From positions 8,583,147 through 8,647,146 of the forward strand of contig OZ038457.1 in assembly GCA_964036195.1 (NCBI GenBank): DNA of 64,000 nucleotides. Direction: 5' to 3'. The position numbers and the translations under genes were made by a program. Every line of letters begins with the position of its first letter. Within the stretch, counting starts at the first letter, position 1. Positions 32,062 to 43,182 of this stretch are shown here, in pieces. The notes under the pieces were generated by a model that was given only the letters and a program-made list of their open reading frames with translations, was not told the DNA's origin and did no database searches. The stretch comes from Sphaerolaimus hirsutus. Taxonomy: Eukaryota > Nematoda > Chromadorea > Monhysterida > Sphaerolaimidae.

Positions 32062-32336
32062 GTGCCAGTCCCAGACCCTGTAAAATGCCCTGTCAAATGT
32101 CATACAGAGTGTCTAAGGCCATGTAAAATGCCCTGGAAAATGGCAAACGCGTTTGTCATTTTGCAGGGCATTTTACATGACTTTTGACACTTTGCATGAC
32201 ATTTGACATTTTACAGGGTCTGGGATTGGGATTGCCCCCAAAACAAACACTTTGACCACCGCAATGCTTTGTGACAATTTGCATGACATTTGACATTTTA
32301 CAGGGTCTGGGATTGTGGTTGCCCCCAAAACAAACA
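32062..32336 (+). mobile_element. Introner-like element with a tandemly duplicated right end
   Basis: The left end is GTGCCAGTCCCAGACCCTG. The right end, CTGGGATTG followed by ATTGCCCCC, occurs twice, at about 32,219-32,239 and about 32,304-32,325, as part of a unit of roughly 90 bp that includes AAAACAAACACTTTGACCAC. Neither right end keeps CCCAG, so the copy would not supply the usual acceptor. Confidence 0.6.
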
Positions 32337-32563
32337 CTTTGACCACTGCAATGCTTTGTGACGATTTGCTGAAAACCCTGAAACTCATGTAGAACCGCTG
32401 CGCATCTAGGTAGATGCCCATATTGCTTCACAGATTCATCGACTGTCGCAGTAATTTCCGACCAGCACAGGCCAGTACCTGCAGTGGGTACATTCTGCGC
32501 CATATGCCAGCCGGAGCCGGGAAGCTTTGAGTCATGCGCGCGCGCAGTGCAATGCACACACAC
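32337..32563 (-). CDS. Possible exon, unrecognised
   Basis: A minus-strand open stretch reads SGWHMAQNVPTAGTGLCW, then ITATVDESVKQYGHLPRC and AVLHEFQGFQQIVTKHC, a composition more protein-like than its surroundings, and runs into the duplicated end of the 32 kb introner-like copy. I do not recognise a family, and splice sites are not clear. It may be chance. Confidence 0.18.
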
Positions 32564-33450
32564 ACAAGCAGTGCGCCGGACGAAACCTGTGCAACTGCGC
32601 GACTAAGAAGTTCGGTTTGAGTGTGGATGGATGGCATGAGCGTGGGTATATAGATAAATGTGGCCGGGGGGATTTTTGGACCACCACTTTGGGCGGGTGA
32701 ATTTTGAGGGTCATTTTGGAACAGGAGACTTGGAAAGGGAGGTAATCCAGAATGACAATTATCAAAAACATCAGAAGATTTATTTATAAAGATATTAAAT
32801 TGTATTTACTTAATGCCTGCGCGAGCAGTTCATTTTAATTTTAAAAATCTTTACATCGCTCCAAGGTGTACATTGTGTTCGTCCACATAAATACTCAGAG
32901 AGATATTCCTCGGCTTTCTCGCACACTAAAAAACACAAATCACTGTGGACGTGCGGCTACGTAGTGTTGCAAAAGCTGCACTTTTGCAAATGTGCAAACT
33001 CTCAGCTGCCGTCCGCACTTACCGCCAAGCTTCAAACGCAACATTGGCAACAGCCAACAACTACACCTCGCAAATCACCGCACCACTCGGCGAATAGTGA
33101 ATCTACCTTCTCGCATCCATGCATCGCACTGCACCGCGGCGCAATGCATTTGGCTGCGCGGCCAACCAGCTGTCATGCATAATGCAAGTGCCTACATTTA
33201 CAGCGGCTTTGGGTGGGGGAGCGGCGGCGCGTTTCTGGGAGGATGGCAGGAACCACTTTGTGCCGCGCGGCCGGTCTCCCACGATTTGGCGGCACATGCG
33301 CCGTCGGTTCAACACGGGGGTAGTGTATATGATGGGATGGGATGGGGGATGACCGGGTTTTTTTAAAGTTTGAAAATACAACGTTTTATCTTTAAAAACA
33401 CAAGCAAACCGTTTTTTTTAAATCCATCCAGCCAATGTGCCCTCACATAC

Positions 33451-33488
33451 CTGTACAGTGTGAAACACAGCACTGCCAATGTATTAGC
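33451..33488 (-). CDS. Possible small exon after an introner-like copy
   Basis: Immediately after the repeat end CTGCCCCCAG, 38 nt are open in two frames (one reads ANTLAVLCFTLY, hydrophobic) and are followed by the strong donor CAG|GTATGTGAGG. GC-rich sequence at 33,110-33,350 could hold the next exon, but no family was recognised. Support is the splice context only. Confidence 0.22.
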
Positions 33489-33715
33489 CTGGGGGCAGTC
33501 CCAAGCCCTGTAAAGTGTAAAGTAGTGTCAAATGTAAAGTCAAATGCAAACTAAAGTGTCAATCGAAACAAAAAAGAAAAGATTTTATTACTGAACTTTG
33601 CATGACAATTGACAGTTTACTTTGCATTTGACTTTACACTTGACAGTAGTTTACTTTGCATTTGACTTTACATTTGACACTTTACTTTACACTTTACAGG
33701 GCTTGGGATTGCCAC
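33489..33715 (-). mobile_element. Introner-like element, copy outside the recognised genes
   Basis: In minus sense it starts GTGGCAATCCCAAGCCCTG and ends TTGGGACTGCCCCCAG, the same end pattern as the four mGluR introns. The arms are built from GTCAAATGTAAAGT-like units. It is followed directly by an exon-like stretch with a strong donor (see 33,451-33,488), so it may be the intron of an unrecognised gene. Confidence 0.65.
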
Positions 33716-34125
33716 TAGCTCTTATAGCCTTATTCCTCTTATTAACTCTTATACTTTTTTTTCATGACCAACTTCACTTGAAATCACAAATGTTCAACAA
33801 AAGGCAATATATGTAATGAGTCGACATAAAACAGATGTTTTTGACAGAAATCCCCACTTAAAATGCTATCCCATGGTACCACAGCCATTCTGTGGCTATA
33901 TATAACATCATAAAGCACTGCCACTTGCCTTATATACCTGTATGTGTAGAGGTAGACTCATAACCATATCTGGGAGCTTTTAAGAAAGGTTTTATTTTAA
34001 AAAGACATTTTTTTCATCCCAGCGCAGTGGTGTCGGCGAATCTGCCTGTTGGTTAGCATTAAAAAATCACCCATGATTTATATTTTCAAAAATCACAATA
34101 AATATAAATATATATATAAGATTTA

Positions 34126-34617
34126 TACAGTATTTCCTCAAAATACCGTATTTCCTTGAAATACCGCCCCCCTCGAAATACCCCCCACCCCCTCGAAATA
34201 GCCCTCCCCTCAAAATACCCCCCTCAAAATGGGCACTATGAATTAATAACCGCCCTCGAAATACCCCCCCCCCAATTGAGTGTAAAGAGAACATCAATAA
34301 GAAAAGCTGCGGATTATGACCTGGGCAATGCATAACACACATTAAAAACAATGATTGTGTTACGTTAGAACATGGTTGATACCATCTACTTACTTATATA
34401 AGGCTGTTGAGTAGACTCATATACATGGTGGTTTTTGTTGCATTTTCCTACGTCTGCGTATATGTTATTAGTACTGGGAGTTCAAAAAAAATTTGGCAAA
34501 ATAATAAACCCCCCCTCGAATTACCCCTCCCCTTGAAATACCCCCCCCCCCCCTAAAAATTCTCACTCTGAAAAAATAAACCCCCTGAAAAAATAAATAA
34601 TTCGGGGAAATATGGTA
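34126..34617. repeat. Family A element, degenerate copy
   Basis: TACAGTATTTCCTCAAAATA and GGGGAAATATGGTA ends flank the family interior (ATTGAGTGTAAAGAGAAC and CATTTTCCTACGTCTGCG). A partial extra end, CCGTATTTCCTTGAAATACC, lies just inside the left end. Confidence 0.6.
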
Positions 34618-36524
34618 TACATTTATTTTTTTCAAATTCTCAGTGAGATATTTACCATGAAGCCAATAGTGAACACGTACCATGAGGGAAAGTTGAAAAG
34701 AACTTTGGAGAGAGAGTTAAAAGGATGTGAAACTATTTGGAAGGAAGCAGATAGAGCTGGTGGCAGCAGGGTCATTGGTTCGCGTAGGGTGTCAAAAAAA
34801 TTTCTGACGGAAAACGGAAATAGACATTTTTTACACTTGCCGGAAAACGGTAATGAAAATGCCTGTGGAAAATGGAATTTGCTACCCTATTCGCGAAACG
34901 CAGGTCTTCGTTTATGGTGTTTCGTATTCATCGTGGGGTGTTTTTGTGCTACCCCTCTCGATATATTTAGTAAAATAGCCCATTTTTCAATGACACCACA
35001 ACCGCCGTGGAGCGAATGGATCTTGGTGTGATACATAAATTAATGTATTCATCTATCTGGCACCTTTTGGGTCCCTGCGCTTTTTACCGCTTGCAGTCTT
35101 TTCGGGTCTAATCATTATCATTCAGGACAATGTGATTTCTCGCTTTCTAGATCCGGTACTGGCGTAAATAAAAAGCGAAGTGTTGGAATTGTGCCAAATT
35201 CATCAACAAACAAAATAACAGCGAACGCTGTGATTTACTGACATTGGTCCATTGATTTTGTGCTATTTTAACATCAAATGTTGAATGAAATCTATGTATC
35301 GTCATTCTACCTACTGTCCGTGACGTACACTTTGAAAAACCTTGGCAGAACTTGAAAAATATTGACTGAAAGTTGACGAAAAACATAGAATAGCGGTCTC
35401 CAATAGAGGGCAGGTAAACAACTTGACGGAAAAAATAGAAGGGCGCCCTTCTATTAGAAGAAATACGCTAACCGAATAATGCGCCGGCCGATTTTTCAGC
35501 CCGACACCGACCTACTCTTTAGTGTCCTGTACCTCCCACAATGGCCATGTGTGCACTAGTTTTCATAAATCAGTTTAGAACGCATTTGAGCATTTATTTC
35601 GGTGGAAAACTACTAATGTGCGCAGGCACGTTTCGAAAAAAACGACCGCATCACAATGGTTGGGAGGAAATTCCGTAATGCGCAAAATAGCCGTTTTATG
35701 CAAAAAAAAAGCCCAAACAAAGGGGCTAATTTTATCTAATTTTGGTTTATTTAGCAGCTTTTCACGGCACTGAGCCCATTTGAAATCGTGCAGTGGTCCA
35801 CGTACTGCAACGGGTACCCGAAATCACACTGTGGTTGAAGTTTGCAATCCAACCGGACATGAATATTTGCACCCAAGGGTCGGTTGAGTTTTCTTCAAGT
35901 AACGTTTATTTGTAACGGAATGTAAATCTAGCACACAAGTCGATACTAGCCCAATGATTCCCAAAGTGTGGTGTGTTTTAACTACCTAGTAATCTTAAAT
36001 GAAACGCGAATACCAATGTGAAATTTAGGAGGATTTTACTGACAACTATTTTTATAAACTTTCGGTGATTGGATGAAACGTGTATTTGCAGTGCGGTAAA
36101 CTGCTGCACAGCACATGAAGGCTAATTGTGTTTAAATCGGAGAACCATTTAAGGTCTGCGCATTTACTCGTTCTAGAGCACATACATAGGTATATACAAA
36201 CGTGCGTAAACACCTACATAAAAAGCCCACCTCGAATAACTCCTCTTCCTTTGCAAGTAATGAAAAGATTATTGTCCTACGAATAACACCCCTTTGATGA
36301 CAGCGAAATGGCAAGTGAGATGTTGGAAGATGAACAACAGCGGAAGTTTTCCGAGTTTTCAGGGGAACAGAATTTGTGCGAAAATTGTGACATATTATTG
36401 TGTCTATTGCTTGAAACAAAAATATCACCCCAGGGGACGATTTGGGATACTTTTGGGTTACATAAATTGCTTCGCACTGCACGTTACGCAAGTGTAAAGC
36501 AGCACACTGCTAAGTATAGGTATA

Positions 36525-36979
36525 TACCGTATTTCCTCGAAATACCCCCCCCCCCTTGAAATACCCCCCCTTGAAATACCCCCCCCCCTCGTTTGACCCC
36601 CCCCCCTCTCGAGACCACTATGAAACAATCACCCCCCCCCTCGAAATACCCCCCCCCCCAAATTGAGTGTAAAGAGAACGTACATGACAAATACGGCAGT
36701 TTATGTTCTGCGTAGTGCAGAACACACGTTAAAACAATGTCGGAATCACGTTAGAACAGTGTTTATACCATCTACGTACTAATATTAGTCTACAGAACCT
36801 TATAAATGGCAGTTTTTGTTGCATTTTTCGACGTCTGCGTACGTTTCAGACGACAATTTCGTACTTGGTTTTCAAAATTTTTCTTGTGAAATAATAACCC
36901 CCCCTCGTTTAACCCCCCCCCCTCTCGGGACCACTATGAAACAATCACCCCCCGGGGGGTATTTCGAGGAAATACGGTA
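36525..36979. repeat. TACCGTATTTCCTCGAAATAC element (family A), full-length copy
   Basis: This 455-bp copy has the interior order AATTGAGTGTAAAGAGAACG, GTTCTGCGTAGTGCAGAAC, CTACGTACTAATATTAGTC, TTTTTCGACGTCTGCG. It preserves the empty site (ACTAATATTAGTC) for the mariner-type insertion found in the 43.2 kb copy. Confidence 0.75.
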
Positions 36980-37525
36980 TGCAATTTAATTTTTTCTTGA
37001 TAGAACAAGGCAAGCCTATCCTATTTCGAAATCTGACCAAGGTGTAGTGTACATAAATAGTGAACTTTCTTATTAGGTATCTAATTATATAACATCTTTT
37101 TACGAACTAAATGGCATGTGCAGAATATTCTGTTCGGATCTTAAAGCCTATGGGGAGATACGACCGTTTCCGCATCGAAAACAGTGTAAATATAACAATG
37201 GTAATGTCTGGAACCTGTAGTGTGATATATAACTCGCAATTCAAAATGATGTCATACGTGATGCTGTGTGAGGTGTGTTGAATGATTTAATTGTGATCGA
37301 ATTCCAACGAGTCATTTCCTTCTTTTCTAGACAGTTCTCGGAGACAGCATTATTTCCATACTGTTGTTGTGGGTATGGAAACATTCGTACCACGTCATAG
37401 GCAAAAAATCCCGATTATTCTGCTGACATGAGAGCTGAAGTTAGATTTTAGCTGCTTTGACTTGTTTTCGTGTTGAAACCAAGATATCGGCTGCAGTGCA
37501 GCGCATCTGTATTCAGTATATATAG

Positions 37526-38068
37526 TACAGGGTGCGGCAATTTAGACCTACGCTCTAGATTTCAAAAAACTTGTCACTGGGTGGTCGGATTAATGTCAAA
37601 TTTTAGGTCAACATTATCATCTAAATAGGAAAGCATCCCTTAAAATATGGATGCGATAGCTGCACTCGTTCTCAAGTTATTCATTCAAACACCAATAATT
37701 GTCGATTTACTACCACCTTGCATTACAACCAATTACACAAGCATCTGCAGATTTCCTTATCGGTGGTGCAGATAAGTGGCACGCACACGCATTATGGCAT
37801 GCCGCTGCGAAAATGAAAAGACAATCTCGATCCCGATCCGGGTCCTGAAAAGTGGATCCCGTTTGAAACCCAGCACAGGGTGGTGGTAAAGTGACAATTA
37901 CGCGTTTGCATGAATAACTTGAGATCGACTGGAGCTATCGCTACCATAATTCCAGGATTCCTTGCCTATTTAGTTGTAAATGTTGACCTAAAATTTGACG
38001 TTAAACCGACCACCCAGTGACAAGTTATTCGAAATCTAGAGTGTAGGTCTAAATTGCCGCACCCTGTA
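37526..38068. repeat. CAGGGTGCGGCA inverted-repeat element, copy 1
   Basis: ACAGGGTGCGGCAATTTAGA is mirrored by TCTAAATTGCCGCACCCTG. The arms of about 100 bp include CACTGGGTGGTCGG and AAATTTTAGGTCAACATT. A GATCCCGATCC fragment is nested inside. Copy 2 is at 52,778-53,322. Confidence 0.75.
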
Positions 38069-39333
38069 TATTTGAGTAGTGTTCTGTCCGAAATTTAGCA
38101 TTTATCCGATGTGCCATTAGAAATGAGTTTGGCACCATCGCTGGTGAGAATTGACTCAGTGCATGTTTCGAAAATGCCTAGTTTTATTTGATCCCTTAAC
38201 CCGCGAGAGATGAAAATGAAGGTCAATATGTAAGGTAACGTTTTAGAAAAATTGTACAACGTCTTGTATTTACTACAATAAAAATCCTTTTGAAACAGTT
38301 AAGTATGTTGCCTTGCCGAGAACAGCACATATTGCATACGTTTGACATATTTGTCTGATGTTTAACATTACGTAAATACTACAGGGTGCGGGGCTGTACA
38401 TCGTAACCTGGCCCCGGACATAAATCATCTCCCAGACGAAGTACACCTCTACGAGCATGAACTCTGTCGAATTTCTGCGTGTCATATTGTGCTCACACAG
38501 GTGAACCCGGCCCAGTGGCAAAGAGCGAGCTGTCGCGGGCGGGTGCCATTGTACCGGAGCTGCCTTATGTTGTCATGGATACAAAATGAGCCATAAGCAG
38601 CGGGCCATACGTAGCTGCGCCTGGCACTATCTGCAGTCCGCGCGCACGCCTTGAGCACAATTTTGCTCGCTGCGGGTCTGTGTGTCGCGCCAGTGACTAT
38701 GATAAGACGCCAAAATTAAATGGCGTGCCATTTATCGTGTGCCTACGTTTCAGTGTTTGATTTCGTAGATTTTTCGTGAAAACGCTGCCACATGAGGGTC
38801 ACCTCACCACAAATTCTGGTAGGTATTTCGTTACGAAATTTACAGATTTTTGGCATAATTTCGACACATCGGCGTGGGTTACTTCCATGCTGTGTTTGCA
38901 CCGCTCTGGGTGCAGCTGATGAAAAGGCTTTATCCACTCCTATCGAACACCTAAATAGGTAGCAGAATTTGCCCCTGTACTGACGATGACAATAAAATGA
39001 TACCCAAAAAGTCTTGCGCTTTACTTTGTTTTAAATATTTCAACTGTCAGATGGAACACATTTAATTTTTACCAATTCATTAACACAGTAAAATTCACAG
39101 GTGAATAAAAGTAAAATACAGTTTGAAAGTTTCAAACTATCTGACACATTAAAAATGTCATTTTACATTAAAAATTTTTTTTGAAGCCTCTTATTTACTC
39201 TTGTACTTTGAAAAAGTTCTTTCGACTTTTTTCCAACAACAATAAAATACATTGCATTAAATTCCACAAATTCTTAACATCGTCACTGGCATGCAGTCCG
39301 CTCCCTGCAGTGCACTGCATCGCCACCCTCAAG

Positions 39334-39342
39334 TATATATTA
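39334..39342 (+). promoter_or_regulatory. TATA-like box upstream of the Cys-loop receptor gene
   Basis: TATATATTA lies about 70 nt before the chosen start codon, inside a GC-richer stretch. The distance suits a TATA box with a short 5' UTR, but the window has many AT runs. Confidence 0.3.
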
Positions 39343-39413
39343 GCGCCGCCGTTTATATTTCAGTTCTCGTTTTCAAATCCAGACACAAAATACGCCGCTA
39401 TCTAACACAAAAA

Positions 39414-39579
39414 ATGACACCTACCATAATTCGACTGATGTGCTTCTGTGTTGCCGCTGTCACTTTAACTGAGGCTAGAAAAAATACGCGCATCCGCCGC
39501 GCCGCCGACGTTATTGTCGCCGGTTCACCTTTCACGAAATATGAAGCTTGTTTGAAAAAACATAATATCACATTTAGAG
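39414..39579 (+). CDS. Cys-loop receptor exon 1: signal peptide and mature N-terminus
   Basis: It encodes the signal peptide and a basic linker (RKNTRIRRAADVIV) up to CLKKHNITFR. The start was chosen because the hydrophobic core follows directly, although the frame is open further upstream to 39,291. The donor is G|GTTAGTG in phase 1. Confidence 0.8.
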
Positions 39580-42154
39580 GTTAGTGATGCACTTTGAATG
39601 AGCGTTGTTTCAAAAGTGTGGGCACATGAAATCCGGTGGGCACAGAAGTTCCGAAACCGATAAATCTCTTTTTAACCACTTGAGTTTACCGTATTCTATT
39701 CGATCGTTATCGCCAAGAGTGATGTTAAAGGCACCGGGAAAATGTCACCGCACCGCACCGACACCGGTGCTATTTTGAAAAAAGGGCACCAAGATGGCAC
39801 CTCTGAAAATCGCAAAGGCACCGGCACCGCACCGGCGCTGGTGCAGGGCTGGTGCCCTTCGGTACATCACTAATCACCAGTAGTTGACAGACTCCTCATT
39901 CTGGTAGACTCAAATGTGTTTGAAGCAGATTTATCAGCGCTTGTAAATTTCAGTGGTCAACTAGGTTGTGTATGTAGGTATGTCCAAAATGACACATTGC
40001 AGCCTACGAACATGCTTCCGGCAGTCACGTGTACCGAATTTTGGAGAATTGTTTGTACTATGAATTGAATGATATAGCAGAGCGAAAGGCGCAAAGATCC
40101 AATGTGCTCCAACTTGAAGCACCGCTGAAAAAACCCGGCGATGTAACTGAGAAGATCAGTGTCAGAATTGTCAGGGGGGTTGTGAAGGAATTGACAGATG
40201 TGCGTCGTCTACTTCACTTTTTTTATTTGACGACAATGATTTTTTAAATTTTAAAAATGGTTTTCCAGCCGGATGGCGATCTCAAAGAAATGTCGATGCG
40301 GCAAGAATTTAACATAGTGAGTCACTTTATATTTGCCTACCATATTATATTTACCTAACCGACCTTCAAAGTTTATGCACTCTGGTGAAAAAGATGTGCT
40401 AAAATCATTGACAATCAAACATTGATATTTTAATACAAATTACAAGCAAAATTGTCGCAAAACAATGAATTTCATCGAACGAGATACCTCTATATCAAGT
40501 CAACAGGAATACTTCCGTCCGTACTTCCACCAAAAACATATTTGTGATGAAACTTGATGAAACACTTAAAAATGTTTATGCCGAAACAGGAGTGGGACGA
40601 TTACCGTTTAACTTGGAACAAGAACGAATGGGACATCGATTACATCGACATTCAGAGTAGCAATGATATCTGGACGCCCGACATTCAACCGCAGCCGTGA
40701 GTAAAATTGTTTTTCAAAATAAAAAAATATTTAAAAATTTTAAAATAAAAAAAAATTCAGGCAATCAATCGAGAGTTCATATTGGTATGATGATTTGCGC
40801 GTGTACTACGACGGACGCGTCGCGGCGAAATACGCAGTTTTCGTCAAGCCAAAGTGCGATATCAACTTTCAGGATTATCCAAATGACAAACACAGGTGAG
40901 AAAAATCAGAAACCATAAAACGCAGTCCCTCCTAACCGCAGCCCAAACGGGCTTAGGTTTAATTTTCATCAACAACATCACTCACACCTTTCCCCCATCA
41001 TCACTTCGATTCCAACGTTCAACACCCCCCCCCATACAGATGCTGTTACGTACTGCGCAACAAAATGTACTCGCACCGGGTCGTCTTCGACGAGATCGAC
41101 AACATGGCCGGCGACGTGACCAAGTCGTACGCGGGCGGCGTGTGGTCCGTCGAGCACTTCTACCTGATCCGCAACGAACTGGTGGCGCTGCTGCGGCAGC
41201 ACACGCTGGACGTGTGCGTGGTGGCCGTCCGGGCGGCGGGCACCTTGCGCATCGAGTTGGGCATGCCCGTGTTGGCTGTCGTTGCATTGGTGGTCGGTTG
41301 GGGGGGGGGGGGGTTAGCGAGGGGAATGTTTGGGATTGAGCCCGTCAACTGGGGACTGGGTAGTGGTCAACTGTAAAATGATTTTAAGCGCGTTTCAGTT
41401 GACCGTAATATGCATCTTTTTGCGTCGATAGTTGATGGAGATGAAAATATGTTCATGTTGAGGATGGTGGAAAATAAACATTAGGTTAAAAAGTAATTTT
41501 TCACTTGACTTGCATTTAATATTGCGCACAGCCACACATTACTCTGCTGATTGGATGACGTTTTCCCAAGAGTGGAATCCAACTTGCCTAACTTCAATCT
41601 ACCCAAAGAAACCCCGCAAAAACACACCACGACCCACCACCCAACACAGGTCTCCGCACCCCTCTTCGGAGACATGCGCACGCAATGTTACGTCAAAATG
41701 TTCGGCCTGGCAGTCCAAGTGCTGTCGCTAATGTTCCTTGGCCAGGCGACCCCTCGCGAAGCGTTCGCCGGCCACACGCCCAAGCTGTACCGCTTCTACG
41801 AGTTCAGCATGGTCGCCACCACCACCAGCTTCTTAATGACCGTGGTGCTCATGGCCATCGCCAGGCAGCCCAGAAAGATACCGCCCAGTCATTCGGTGTA
41901 TTTGATCGCGGCCGCCATCAATTTGCACCTGTGCTGTTTGAAGGTGGCTTTTTGGGGTGGGAATTTGGGAAGTTGATATGATGAGAAAGGTGAAAAGATG
42001 CAAATAAGTTCATTAAAATGAGCACCAACAAAAACCATGCAAAAATTGACCCTCAAAAAAACTTATAGCCCAGTTGGCAAAGATCCAAATTCACTCCTCC
42101 AAATACACAGCCAGGGGGGCACACTTCGCCATCAACATATACCCGCCAGCATAA
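39414..42154 (+). CDS. Cys-loop ligand-gated ion channel subunit, divergent, 8 exons
   Basis: This predicted subunit of a pentameric neurotransmitter-gated channel has about 425 residues. Exons are 39,414-39,579, 40,003-40,199, 40,269-40,316, 40,590-40,696, 40,761-40,895, 41,040-41,289, 41,650-41,943 and 42,074-42,154; every junction is phase-consistent with GT-AG borders. It starts with a signal peptide (MTPTIIRLMCFCVAAVTLTE). Extracellular landmarks are EWDDYRLTW, DIWTPDI and a Cys-loop with exactly 13 residues between cysteines (CDINFQDYPNDKHRC). Four hydrophobic segments follow, the third beginning KLYRFYEFSMVATTTSF. It is odd in several ways: no vicinal cysteine pair for an alpha-type loop C, an atypical TM2 sequence (VKMFGLAVQVLSLMFLG) and a very short TM3-TM4 loop. 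Family membership is secure; ligand and ion selectivity are not inferable. Exon 8 is the least certain. Confidence 0.88.
39705..39876. repeat. GGCACCG-rich repeat in Cys-loop receptor intron 1
   Basis: AGTGATGTTAAAGGCACCGG and GGGTGCCCTTCGG...ACATCACT-like sequence bracket ACCGCACCGACACCGGTG units (right end GGTGCCCTTCGGTACATCAC). It is a short GC-rich inverted-repeat element within the intron. Confidence 0.55.
40003..40199 (+). CDS. Cys-loop receptor exon 2: first beta strands
   Basis: It encodes YRILENCLYYELNDIAERK and ISVRIVRGVVKELTD, matching the position of the conserved V-x-x-x-L-x-x-x-x-I strands. The acceptor is cattgcag and the donor GAT|GTGCGT in phase 0. Confidence 0.82.
40269..40316 (+). 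CDS. Cys-loop receptor exon 3: 48-nt microexon
   Basis: The exon encodes 16 residues (PDGDLKEMSMRQEFNI) between acceptor ttttccag and donor GTGAGT, both phase 0. It precedes the WxDxRL segment of exon 4. Confidence 0.8.
40590..40696 (+). CDS. Cys-loop receptor exon 4: EWDDYRLTW and WTPDI
   Basis: It contains EWDDYRLTW and DIWTPDI, the W-x-D-x-R-L and W-x-P-D core signatures of the family. It ends in phase 2 at CC|GTGAGT. Confidence 0.92.
40761..40895 (+). CDS. Cys-loop receptor exon 5: start of the Cys-loop
   Basis: It reads YYDGRVAAKYAVFVKPKC and continues DINFQDYPNDKH, holding the first Cys-loop cysteine and the loop apex. The acceptor is attcag and the donor CAG|GTGAGA. Confidence 0.92.
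41040..41289 (+). CDS. Cys-loop receptor exon 6: end of Cys-loop to TM1
   Basis: After ccatacag it starts with the second Cys-loop cysteine (RCCYVLRN). It continues through the GC-rich outer domain (AGGVWSVEHFYLIRNEL) to the first hydrophobic segment, IELGMPVLAVVAL. I took TTG|GTGGTC in phase 0 as the donor; a poly-G run follows in the intron. Confidence 0.83.
41650..41943 (+). CDS. Cys-loop receptor exon 7: TM2, TM3 and TM4
   Basis: It encodes APLFGDMRTQCYV, a TM2-like segment (FGLAVQVLSLMFLG), HTPKLYRFYEFSM leading into TM3 (TTTSFLMTVVLMAIA), only about ten residues (RQPRKIPPSH) and a last hydrophobic segment (VYLIAAAINLHLCCL). The order and spacing fit the receptor family with an extremely short cytoplasmic loop. 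Confidence 0.87.
42074..42154 (+). CDS. Cys-loop receptor exon 8: C-terminal tail
   Basis: The acceptor tagcccag in phase 0 opens a 26-residue tail (LAKIQIHSSKYTARGAHFAI...) ending in TAA. It is in frame with exon 7 but has no family signature, so readthrough of exon 7 to a nearby stop is an alternative. Confidence 0.5.
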   Translation: MAKIQIHSSKYTARGAHFAINIYPPA

Positions 42155-42349
42155 TGATGAATCAAATGGCCAGCCGCCAACAACCACGGAATCAGACTAC
42201 ACCAGTGATTGGGCTGAAATTTTGTCTGCCATTAATAATGTCGCATCTTTGTGTTTTTTGAGTGCTTATATGGTGGGTACCATTATCTTACAGTATTGAG
42301 GGGTCGAAAAATCCATCGGTCCGAGATTTGGTCGCGTTGTGTGTTCTGT

Positions 42350-42463
42350 GTAGTGATGGAATGGCGCCATGGCGCTGGCGCCATTTGTGGGCGCCAAAGG
42401 GCGCCGCGCCATGGCGCCATTGGCGCTTGGCGCCCTTTTTCTGGCGCTTTTCTATCACTACCT
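42350..42463. repeat. GGCGCCATGGCGC palindromic element
   Basis: TAGTGATGGAATGGCGCCAT is mirrored by GGCGCTTTTCTATCACTA around stacked GGCGCC palindromes. Related GGCGC-rich pieces occur near 26,864, 27,905, 61,790 and 62,172. Confidence 0.55.
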
Positions 42464-43182
42464 ATTTGTGTGTGTCGATGTGTCAGTTTTTTGGTTGTGT
42501 TTAGTTTTGAGACTGTATCTGGGGACTTTTCAAGAGCTGGAAAATGGCCCGGGTTTTCTACTAGTGGTACTGACGCGAGACCACGTCGACTGATAAAGTT
42601 AAGGTGCCACTTTTTCATCCGTTCCACAAAGTGCAGAATTTTGGGGCTGGCGCTGTTTGGTAATTGGTACTATGACTGGTACTGGTACTGACTGACGGAA
42701 AAGGGTCATTTACAGCTTGATGAAAAATCAAATGTAAAAGGACAAATTTAGTCTCACCAAATTACAAATACACAAGAATTCCGGGGGATATGAATCCCTA
42801 AATTGACATGTTGAAAAGACTAACCGAGATGTATAGTGTGTCCAAAAATTATCCAAAAATTTATTGTGGTTCTCGAGATATGAATTTTAAATCAACATTT
42901 CCCAGTGTTGGCTAATTTAAGGGAAATTTCTGTCGACAAATTGTGAAATCTTGACATAAAATTCAGGTCTTGAGAACTACTGGAGCTTTTTGGATAATTT
43001 TTAAATATAGATATATCAGTTAGTGACATCAACATGTCAATTTAGAGATAAATATCGCTACACATTCTTGTGTGTTCAATCATATGCTGTAACTGTTCAT
43101 TCCATCTGGGTTTAACTGTTCTGTTCCATCAATCATACATAGTAGCGCACAGCTGAGATAGCCCCTTTTTCTGTAAATTACC

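Larger units (their letters stand above)
32564..39413. other. Intergenic repeat-rich region before the ion-channel gene
   Basis: It contains the introner-like copy at 33.49 kb, family A copies at 34.13 and 36.53 kb, a family B fragment near 35.4 kb, the CACTAGTTTTC MITE at 35.55 kb and the CAGGGTGCGGCA element at 37.53 kb. A GC-richer island at 38.38-38.72 kb has a minus-strand open stretch (HLCEHNMTRRNSTEFMLVEV) that I could not assign. Confidence 0.5.

Noticed and set aside
38273-38521. Minus-strand open stretch with N-glycosylation-like sites (NMT, NST)
   Set aside because: The GC-rich island looks exon-like, but no clear splice borders or family were found, so it was left out as a gene and only mentioned in the region note.
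42251-42691. 146-codon plus-strand ORF after the channel gene
   Set aside because: It spans the GGCGCC palindromic element, with several frames open at once and no recognised motif.
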